From assembly GCA_025363435.1 (NCBI GenBank), contig JANYDY010000068.1, positions 1-41,118 of the forward strand: 41,118 nucleotides of DNA. The letters are read 5' to 3'. The position numbers were made by a program, and so were the translations under genes. Under the pieces are notes generated by a model that saw nothing but the letters and a program-made list of their open reading frames with translations, was not told the DNA's origin and did no database searches. The stretch comes from Betaproteobacteria bacterium. GTDB lineage: Bacteria; Pseudomonadota; Gammaproteobacteria; Burkholderiales; SG8-41. Positions 28,421-34,696 of the stretch are shown here, in pieces (the stretch's first letter is position 1; each line of letters opens with the position of its first letter).

Positions 28421-29614
28421 ATGATGAACCGGGGTGCAACAAAACGGCGGCAAAACGAGCGCGGCTACGCGCTGCTGGCAACGATCGCCACCATAGGTGC
28501 TGTGGCCACCGCCGCCGCAACCACGCTGGCAACTACCACGAGCGGAAAACAACTCTCCGGCAAGACCTCGGCAGTTCTCGCCCAGGCAAAGCAGGCTCTG
28601 ATCAGCCGCGCGGCCAGCGATGCCAACCATCCCGGCAGCCTGCCCTGCCCCGACGCCGTCACCAACATTGCCGGCAACAACGTCCCCAACGACGGCATCG
28701 CCGATCTGCTGGCGGGGTCGGCGTGTCCGAGTAGCATCGGCCGCCTGCCGTGGCGCACGCTCGGCCTACCCGATCTGCGCGATGCGGACGGCGAGCGGCT
28801 GTGGTACATGATCGCACCGGCCTATCACGACAGCAGCGCAAAAATCATCAACCCGGGCACCAGCGGTCAAATCAACGGCTACGAATGCGCTGACAGTCAG
28901 GCCGCATCGACGGCCTGGCCGTGTGACGCGCCGCGCGCGGTTACTGCCGCGCCGTGGGTAGCGGTAGTGTTCGCGCCCGGGAAATTGCTTGCAGCACAGC
29001 TGCGCGACAGTGCGCACGCAAATGATTTCACGCAATATCTCGAGTCGTACAATCCGGCTGATCCGCTGCGCCTGCGCCTGGCGGCAGGTGCTGATCACAA
29101 CGACCGGCTCGCAGCAATTGCGGCCGACGACATTTTCGCGCTGGTGCAAAGACGCGTCGCCGCCGAACTGCAGACGGTACTGGCGAAATACCTTGCCGCC
29201 ACTGCCGCACAAGGTCAGGTTAAATTGCCGTGGCCGGCCACCGCATGCGCCACGTCAACGCAATGCGATGCGTCACCGCTGAACGCACCCTTGCCGGCGA
29301 CGGCGCGCGGCTATCTGCCGAGCGACGACACACTGCTCAACCAGATCATGACGGCACAGAACATGGCCTGGTTCGACCACAATCACTGGCGCACAACAAT
29401 CAGCTATTCGATCGACAGCAATTGCTCGGGCGCAGGTACCGCTGCGCAATGCGGCGGTGCATTTTCCACACAGACCGCCGCAGCGTTGCCGGCCGGCACC
29501 ACCGTGGTCGGCGGAATCTCGAATACACCCGCCCCCGGAACACGCGCGGTTATTTCATTCGCGGGTGTTGCCGGCGGCAGCGCAAAAACCCGAATCGCAT
29601 TCACTCTTCAATAA
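28421..29614 (+). CDS. Large pseudopilin-like protein lacking Glu5 (GspK-like)
   Basis: 397 residues. The N-terminus ERG-YALLATIATIGAVA has a charged leader, Gly before the likely cleavage point and a hydrophobic helix. The residue at position 5 of the mature protein is Ala, not Glu. That exception is known for the tip pseudopilin GspK. The body has LPCPDAVTN near residue 75 and GRLPWRTLGLPDLRDADGERLWY near 107-129, motifs also present in the next gene. Several paired Cys suggest disulfides. Two ATGs (28421, 28424) follow a GGGGGGAG sequence; the second is better spaced. A role as a tip or adhesive minor pilin is inferred. Confidence 0.72.
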   Translation: MMNRGATKRRQNERGYALLATIATIGAVATAAATTLATTTSGKQLSGKTSAVLAQAKQALISRAASDANHPGSLPCPDAVTNIAGNNVPNDGIADLLAGSACPSSIGRLPWRTLGLPDLRDADGERLWYMIAPAYHDSSAKIINPGTSGQINGYECADSQAASTAWPCDAPRAVTAAPWVAVVFAPGKLLAAQLRDSAHANDFTQYLESYNPADPLRLRLAAGADHNDRLAAIAADDIFALVQRRVAAELQTVLAKYLAATAAQGQVKLPWPATACATSTQCDASPLNAPLPATARGYLPSDDTLLNQIMTAQNMAWFDHNHWRTTISYSIDSNCSGAGTAAQCGGAFSTQTAAALPAGTTVVGGISNTPAPGTRAVISFAGVAGGSAKTRIAFTLQ

Positions 29615-29628
29615 AGGGGGACCAACTC

Positions 29629-30357
29629 ATGTCACACCAATACAATCGCTCGCACCCGGCAAAATACTCCGGCTTTACGCTGATCGAGTGCGCCATCGGC
29701 ATGCTGCTGGTGACTGTCATGCTGTCGGCATTGCTGACCCCCTTGACCGCACAGGTCGAGCAACGGCAACTGACCGAAACGCAGAACTCGCTGACGCAGA
29801 TTTCCGACGCATTGATGGGTTTCGCAATGGCCAACGGTTATCTACCCTGCCCCGACCGCACCGCGGGCGCGGGCGCCAACGACGGCATTGAGGATCTCAA
29901 CGCGGGTGCGACCAATTGCGCGGTTGCCGAAGGCAACCTGCCATGGGCGACACTGGGCATCACGGGCACTGACAGCTGGGGAAATTATTTCCGCTACCGC
30001 GCAACTGCGGCATTCACCGACCGCGCCAATCCGTTCAAATTGAACAGCGTGGGCAACATCTCGGTGCAATGCCCGGCGACCTCATGCGGCACGATGACGA
30101 CATATACCAACAGTGCACCGGCGGTGCTGGTTTCGCACGGCCGCAACGGTTATGGCGCGGTCAACGCGCTAACGCGGTCGCTCAACGCGCCGCCGATGGG
30201 CGCCGACGAACTCGCCAACAGCGACGGCAATACGGCTTTTATCAGCCGCACGCTCAGCGCGCCCGGTGCGGCCGCCGGTGAATTTGACGATCAGGTGGTG
30301 TGGCTTTCGACAGCGATACTGCTCAACAAGATGATCACGGCGCAGAAGTTGCCTTGA
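29629..30357 (+). CDS. Type IV prepilin-like minor pilin with LPCPD/LPW domain
   Basis: 242 residues from ATG 29629, with AAGGGGG about ten bases upstream. A class III prepilin signal is clear: the leader ends SG, then FTLIECAIGMLLVTVML with Phe1 and Glu5. The globular part carries YLPCPDRTAG, GNLPWATLGI and DSWGNYFRYR, the same order of motifs as in the preceding gene. Later come paired Cys (VQCPATSCGT) and a VWLSTAILLNKM C-terminus. Its last 23 bases overlap the end of the opposite-strand histidine kinase gene. Processing needs a prepilin peptidase encoded elsewhere. Confidence 0.85.
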   Translation: MSHQYNRSHPAKYSGFTLIECAIGMLLVTVMLSALLTPLTAQVEQRQLTETQNSLTQISDALMGFAMANGYLPCPDRTAGAGANDGIEDLNAGATNCAVAEGNLPWATLGITGTDSWGNYFRYRATAAFTDRANPFKLNSVGNISVQCPATSCGTMTTYTNSAPAVLVSHGRNGYGAVNALTRSLNAPPMGADELANSDGNTAFISRTLSAPGAAAGEFDDQVVWLSTAILLNKMITAQKLP

Positions 30358-32065
30358 CCGGTCCGGCCCCGGTCAGCCTGAAACACACGCTACCGGCGCG
30401 ATTCTCGGCAAGCTCAAGCCGGTAGCCCAGTTGCCCGGCCAAGCGCGCCGCATGATAGAGGCCAACACCCAGACCGTTTTGCGAGGACTGCACCGGCGCC
30501 GACAGCAGTTTTACCGCGATTGACTGCGGCACCGGGGCGCCGTTATCGCAAACCCGCAGAGTCCCGCCGCCGTCCGCAGAGAACGCCACCTCGATCTGCG
30601 TGCCGGCATGTTGCTGCGCCTTGGCGATTGCGTTCTGCAAAAGATTCTCCGCCACGTTGTCGAACAATTCAACCGGCAGCATCAGTCCCGCAATTTCGCC
30701 GACGGTGGAAAATTTGATCTCGTTGCGCGTATAACGCTGTATCAGCGCGCCCCACCAGGTCGCCGCGTCACCCTGCGTACTGGCGGTTTGCCCCGGCGCC
30801 TGCAGTTTATCCAGGGTGGTTGCGAGGCGTTGCGCGATCTGCGGCAACTGCCGCCTGACCAGGCCCTGCAGAGCGGCGGCTTCGTCAGCGCCGCTGCTAT
30901 TGACGGCAGCGCACAACGAGCGCAAAGACTGCAGCAAATTTTTCACGTCGTGCGTAAGCCGCGCGCCGGTCTCGTGTATCGCCTGCGTGTAAGCGTTCTG
31001 GCGCTGCACTTCCTCGCGCAATTTAGCGTGGTAGAAATGGCCGAGCATCTGGGTCAGAAGTTTCAAATGCAACAACAGTGCCGGACTCAGCGGCCAGTTG
31101 GTGTGATACGTCAGGGTCACGTCCTGAAAAGAATATTCGGCCTGAAAACGCGAACGGCGCCCGAGTTCGCCGCTGCCCAGCGGCACCTGCCAGATCACGC
31201 CGGATACCCACGGCAGCGCGCACATATCCTGCATCGCCAGCGCTAAAAAACGCGACGGATCGCGCTCGCGCTCGGCCAGATCCGCCAGCGCCTTTACCCA
31301 GCGTTCGAACGGCAGGCCCAGACTCATCAAATAACGCGACATCAGATGGCCGAGGCCCATGAAGCCGCTGTGCGGATTCCACAGCCAGCTCAATATCATC
31401 AGCACCAGCGCCATCACCATCAGGCTTTGCGCGAGCGCCAGCGGATAGTTGCCGTGACTGACCTGTTTGACGACGAAGCTGCCGAGGACCAGCCCGGTCA
31501 CCAGCAGAAAAAGCATGACGCTGTAAAAAAGGTCAACAGTGAGCGGCGAAGAACGCGCGCTGGCGGGCGCCGGCACCAGCATGATTGCCAGCGGCAGCAG
31601 AAGCAGCCCGTAACGCACCGTACCGGTCAATACTTCGTCAAAGCGCTGATCGGCAAACAAATGCGGCACCACCCAGATCAGCAGCAGCGACAGCAGGTAC
31701 AAGGCGCCGAGCATCGCGGCAGTACGCTGACGCGGCTGCTCGCTGCCGATCAGATTGCCGCCGATCAAACCGAACAACAAGGCCAGCCACACCGCCATCA
31801 ACCACCAGTTGCTCCAGCCCGTGAGCATGATGCCGACGACGATAATGACAAACGCATGACGTGTTTCCAGACTGCGCTCGCCGCGCCACAGCGGCTGCCA
31901 CATCAGGAACACGCCGAAATGCGCAAACAGCATGGCGCGCGCGAACAGACTGTCGATGCCCCAGGCCAGCGCCGCATGCAATGAAAGCAGCATGGCGCCA
32001 AACCACCAGTGCGGCCGCGAAACAATCAGCGATTGACGCAAGCCTGCGACAGTTTCGTTTACCAA
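30335..32065 (-). CDS. Membrane-bound sensor histidine kinase (PrsK/PilS-like)
   Basis: 576 residues. The N-terminal 230 residues hold about seven or eight membrane helices without a large periplasmic domain. A cytoplasmic GAF-like region follows (about 255-345). The phospho-acceptor is His372 in RLTHDVKNLLQS. The catalytic domain has the N-box DNVAENLLQNAI (469-480), DNGAPVP and the GLGVGLYHA G-box. The HDxKN acceptor and the multi-helix plus GAF layout match PrsK-type kinases. The best partner is the sigma-54 regulator at 16112-17560, which otherwise lacks a kinase. It is transcribed towards the pilus genes and away from the ABC permease. Confidence 0.88.
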   Translation of the reverse strand: MVNETVAGLRQSLIVSRPHWWFGAMLLSLHAALAWGIDSLFARAMLFAHFGVFLMWQPLWRGERSLETRHAFVIIVVGIMLTGWSNWWLMAVWLALLFGLIGGNLIGSEQPRQRTAAMLGALYLLSLLLIWVVPHLFADQRFDEVLTGTVRYGLLLLPLAIMLVPAPASARSSPLTVDLFYSVMLFLLVTGLVLGSFVVKQVSHGNYPLALAQSLMVMALVLMILSWLWNPHSGFMGLGHLMSRYLMSLGLPFERWVKALADLAERERDPSRFLALAMQDMCALPWVSGVIWQVPLGSGELGRRSRFQAEYSFQDVTLTYHTNWPLSPALLLHLKLLTQMLGHFYHAKLREEVQRQNAYTQAIHETGARLTHDVKNLLQSLRSLCAAVNSSGADEAAALQGLVRRQLPQIAQRLATTLDKLQAPGQTASTQGDAATWWGALIQRYTRNEIKFSTVGEIAGLMLPVELFDNVAENLLQNAIAKAQQHAGTQIEVAFSADGGGTLRVCDNGAPVPQSIAVKLLSAPVQSSQNGLGVGLYHAARLAGQLGYRLELAENRAGSVCFRLTGAGPVKATSAP

Positions 32066-32161
32066 TTTCGCCTCATCTCCGGCCTTATGCTGCGTCTGCT
32101 GGGACGCTTGCCGTTTGGTTTATACTGGCCGCCCAACGGCACGGGCAACGGCTGAAAATCA

Positions 32162-32935
32162 ATGACTCACCGGCGTATTCTAACTCTCGCGCGTTTCACA
32201 CTGCTTGAAGCCTGGCGCACCCGCCTTGCCGGGCTTTTTGTCATCGCACTGCTGCTGGTATTCGGCGCCGCGTATTTTTTGCAGCAGCTGGCGATCACCG
32301 AAAGCGTGCGCATGCAAATCGTCTTTTCCGCAGCCGCCTCGCGCCTCGTCGCGGTTTTCGTGCTGAGCCTCTATATCCTGACCTGCATTGTGCGCGAATT
32401 CAACGACAAGGGCCTTGAACTTACCCTGTCGTTCGATTTGCGGCGTTCGCATTACGTCGCCGGCCGCCTGCTCGGCTATCTGATTATCGCGCTGATCATG
32501 GCGCTGATTGCCGGTGCGCCGCAATTGATGCTGGCACCACCCGCCGCGGTACTGCAGTGGAGCATATCGCTCGCCCTCGAACTTGCGGTCGTGACAGCGC
32601 TTAGTTTGTTTTGCGTCATGACCTTTACCCATCTGATGCCGGCGGCGAGTTTCGTCGCCGGTTTTTATCTGCTGACGCGCACCCTAACGGCAATTCAATT
32701 GATGAGCGCCTCGCCGCTGGCGGCCGAACACGTGCTGTCGCATCAGGTCATGGCATGGCTGGTCGACGGGCTCGCGCTGGTGATGCCGGCGCTTGATCGC
32801 TTTACGCAAAGCGCCTGGCTGGCGGATGCCGCTGCAGGCTGGCCGGCGATCGGCGCCTGTGCTGCCCAGGCCGCGCTGTATTCAACGCTGTTGATTGCGG
32901 CAGCGATGTTCGATTTTTACCGGCGCAACCTCTGA
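32162..32935 (+). CDS. ABC-2 type transporter permease at the right edge of the pilus locus
   Basis: 257 residues with six likely membrane helices (first about 20-40, last about 230-250). It starts MTHRRILTLARFTLLEAWRT, typical of ABC-2 permeases of the YhaP/NosY type, and has YILTCIVREFNDKGLELTLS before the second helix pair. No ATPase is adjacent. The orphan ATPase at 15287-16018 is the natural partner. It is followed two bases later by a gene of unknown function. The upstream 96 bases are divergent from the kinase and include TATACT (32121-32126), but with no convincing -35. Confidence 0.82.
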   Translation: MTHRRILTLARFTLLEAWRTRLAGLFVIALLLVFGAAYFLQQLAITESVRMQIVFSAAASRLVAVFVLSLYILTCIVREFNDKGLELTLSFDLRRSHYVAGRLLGYLIIALIMALIAGAPQLMLAPPAAVLQWSISLALELAVVTALSLFCVMTFTHLMPAASFVAGFYLLTRTLTAIQLMSASPLAAEHVLSHQVMAWLVDGLALVMPALDRFTQSAWLADAAAGWPAIGACAAQAALYSTLLIAAAMFDFYRRNL

Positions 32936-32937
32936 TC

Positions 32938-33693
32938 GTGCGCGACGAACGCCCGCTCGCCGCGGTTCCCCGCACAGTGTTCGCAGTACTGATTGCGGCG
33001 CTGGGTCTGCAAATCGCCGTGCAGTTCACGCAGCCCAAACCGGTGGCGCGCGCCGAAGCGCTCGAAGCGCCTCCCGCCAGCGAAGTATTTCGCGTCGCCA
33101 GCCTCGGCGAGCCGGTCGCACTGGCGCAACTGACCACGCTCTATTTACAGGCCTTCGACAACCAGCCCGGTATCAGCATTCCGTTCAGTCAGCTCGACTA
33201 TGCGCGCGTGATCCGCTGGCTCGAGCGCATCATCGGACTCGACCCCTCGGGGCAGTACCCGTTGATGCTCGCCTCGCAGGTTTATTCGCAGGTACCCGAT
33301 CCGGCACGACAGCGCCTGATGGGCGACTTCGTGCGCGATCAATTTCTGCTGGATCCCGATGTGCGCTGGCGCTGGCTCGCCCACGTATCGATCATGGCCA
33401 AACACCGCATGCATGACGACGCGCTGGCACTGCGTTACGCCGCCGACATCACCCGTCACGCGCCGGCAGCGCCGAGCTGGGCGCGCCAGATGCAGATATT
33501 CATACTGGAAGACATCGGTGAACTGGAGAGCGCAACCATCATGCTGGGCGGCCTGCTGGCAGAAGGGCGCATCACGGACGAACACGAATTGCGCTTCCTC
33601 ACCAATCGCCTGGAAGAGATGAAAAATGTCGATAATCAGACAGGTATGACGAAAAATGGACGCCCGACGCGGCCTAAAAAACCCGAGTTCTAG
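32938..33693 (+). CDS. Membrane-anchored helical protein of unknown function, linked to ABC permease
   Basis: 251 residues from GTG 32938. I do not recognise a family. It has one N-terminal membrane helix (about 10-30, VPRTVFAVLIAALGLQIAV) and then a likely periplasmic, all-helical body. The body contains repeats of aromatic and leucine pairs suggesting TPR- or SEL-like packing (YARVIRWLERIIGLDPSGQY, MQIFILEDIGELESATIML). The C-tail is basic (NGRPTRPKKPEF). It begins two bases after the permease stop, so the two are cotranscribed and probably cooperate. By position it resembles PilG, the accessory protein of the M. xanthus PilGHI transporter; sequence homology was not tested. Confidence 0.75.
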   Translation: MRDERPLAAVPRTVFAVLIAALGLQIAVQFTQPKPVARAEALEAPPASEVFRVASLGEPVALAQLTTLYLQAFDNQPGISIPFSQLDYARVIRWLERIIGLDPSGQYPLMLASQVYSQVPDPARQRLMGDFVRDQFLLDPDVRWRWLAHVSIMAKHRMHDDALALRYAADITRHAPAAPSWARQMQIFILEDIGELESATIMLGGLLAEGRITDEHELRFLTNRLEEMKNVDNQTGMTKNGRPTRPKKPEF

Positions 33694-33729
33694 CGATTAA
33701 CACCGCCCCCATCGGCCTGCCCAGCAAGT

Positions 33730-33776
33730 CTAAAACATATAATTTATATTTTAAATACAATTATTTATGTTGAATT
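33730..33776. other. AT-rich tract upstream of the pilin gene
   Basis: About 47 bases of nearly pure A/T (including TATAAT at 33738-33743) stand out in a GC-rich region. They lie 75-120 bases before the -24 box of the pilin promoter. That position suits a DNA-bending site such as IHF between a distant activator site and a sigma-54 promoter. I found no clean IHF consensus and no -35 for the TATAAT. Confidence 0.5.
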
Positions 33777-33781
33777 CGCAC

Positions 33782-33844
33782 GCACCGGAACGGGTGCATT
33801 GAGGCCGCTTCAGGCAACGCGGCACACCGAGCCTGCGACCTCAA
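33782..33844. promoter_or_regulatory. Nested inverted repeats just upstream of the pilin promoter
   Basis: Two symmetric elements follow each other. First, GCACC (33782-33786) pairs with GGTGC (33793-33797). Second, TTGAGG (33799-33804) pairs with CCTCAA (33839-33844), enclosing CAGGC (33811-33815) paired with GCCTG (33831-33835). The second ends six bases before the -24 box. They may be binding sites for the response regulator or another factor. Alternatively they form an RNA hairpin if transcription comes through from upstream. Confidence 0.45.
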
Positions 33845-33849
33845 TTCCT

Positions 33850-33865
33850 GGGCATAAATTTTGCA
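33850..33865 (+). promoter_or_regulatory. Sigma-54 (-24/-12) promoter of the major pilin gene
   Basis: GGGCATAAATTTTGCA matches the TGGCACG-N4-TTGCA consensus, with the invariant GG (33851-33852) and GC (33863-33864) exactly ten bases apart and a perfect TTGCA -12 element. Transcription would start near 33875, about 39 bases before the pilin GTG. The locus encodes its own sigma-54 activator with an intact GAFTGA loop, and rpoN is in the same window. Confidence 0.75.
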
Positions 33866-33913
33866 CCTAGAAACACACGGCAATCCAAGTCTCATCCTAA
33901 AAAGGGGTCAATC

Positions 33914-34609
33914 GTGGCAAAAAAACAACAAGGCTTTACGCTGATCGAAATCGCGATCGTGCTGGTGATCATCGGCCTGCTGCTGGGCGGTGTTCTGAAG
34001 GGTCAGGAACTGATCCAGAGCGCGCGCGTCCGTAACCTGATTTCGCAACAGGATGGCACCAAAGCCGCCTACTTCGGCTTTCTTGACCGCTTCCGCGCAT
34101 TGCCCGGCGATTACAGCCAGGCCAACCCGAACATTGCCAACGTCGCCGCAACTTCGAACGGCAACAATAACGGCCGTATCGAAACCAGCGGCGGCGGCGG
34201 CGGCGCGATCGACGAACATATCGCCGCCTGGGAACATCTGTCGAAAGCCGGCTTCATCAACGGCAGCTTTACCTACGCGGTGGTGCCGGAAACAACCGGC
34301 TCGGCCCCGACCAACCCGTATGCACGTTACCTGCGCGTTGTGTATGACGCCGTGTACGGCACCGGCGCTGGCGCAGCCCGCCACAATCTGAAAACCGGTA
34401 ACCAGATTCCGTCAGACATCATGGCTGAAATCGACCGCAAGATCGACGATGGCAATCCGGTCGGCGGCACTTTCCAGTTTTCGACCTACGACGGCGGCGG
34501 CACGGGCGGTGTGGCCCCTGTCGGCGGTGCGGCAGCCCAGTGTTACCTTGCCACGGCCTGGAGCTCGGCAACGGTAGACACCAACTGCGGCGGCGCCAGC
34601 TTGTTCTAA
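33914..34609 (+). CDS. Type IV prepilin, probable major pilin
   Basis: 231 residues from GTG 33914, preceded by AAAAAGGGG. The short leader MAKKQQG is followed by FTLIEIAIVLVIIGLLLGGV: Gly at -1, Phe1 and Glu5 as required for peptidase cleavage, N-methylation and assembly. A RALPGDYSQAN block near residue 60 recurs in many betaproteobacterial pseudopilins. The C-terminal part is Gly-rich and has a Cys pair (residue about 213 in AAQCYL and TNCGGAS near the end) able to form the D-loop disulfide. It has its own sigma-54 promoter and a strong terminator. This single-gene unit suggests high, regulated expression, hence the major pilin call. Confidence 0.85.
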   Translation: MAKKQQGFTLIEIAIVLVIIGLLLGGVLKGQELIQSARVRNLISQQDGTKAAYFGFLDRFRALPGDYSQANPNIANVAATSNGNNNGRIETSGGGGGAIDEHIAAWEHLSKAGFINGSFTYAVVPETTGSAPTNPYARYLRVVYDAVYGTGAGAARHNLKTGNQIPSDIMAEIDRKIDDGNPVGGTFQFSTYDGGGTGGVAPVGGAAAQCYLATAWSSATVDTNCGGASLF

Positions 34610-34631
34610 CAAGACCGCGTCAGGCAGTAAT

Positions 34632-34659
34632 AAAAAGCCCGCTTCGGCGGGCTTTTTTT
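34632..34659. terminator. Bidirectional rho-independent terminator between pilin and kef genes
   Basis: AAAAAGCCCGC and GCGGGCTTTTTTT flank a TTCG tetraloop (34643-34646). The stem is GCCCGC (34637-34642) with GCGGGC (34647-34652), extended by A-T pairs. The T-tract (34653-34659) ends pilin transcription. On the minus strand the same hairpin is followed by TTTTTA, suited to the convergent antiporter gene ending at 34697. Confidence 0.92.
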
Positions 34660-34696
34660 CGTCCAGGGGTTTACCCGAAGTAATAGCGCGGCGCAA

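Noticed and set aside
32126-32141. TGGCCGCCCAACGGCA before the ABC permease as a sigma-54 promoter
   Set aside because: Spacing is right, but the -12 element is CGGCA and the overlapping TATACT confuses the picture. Too weak to call without transcript data.
33738-33743. Perfect TATAAT before the pilin gene as a sigma-70 promoter
   Set aside because: It lies in a generally AT-rich tract and has no -35-like hexamer at 16-18 bases. It would leave a leader of over 160 bases containing the nested palindromes. The sigma-54 site is far better placed.
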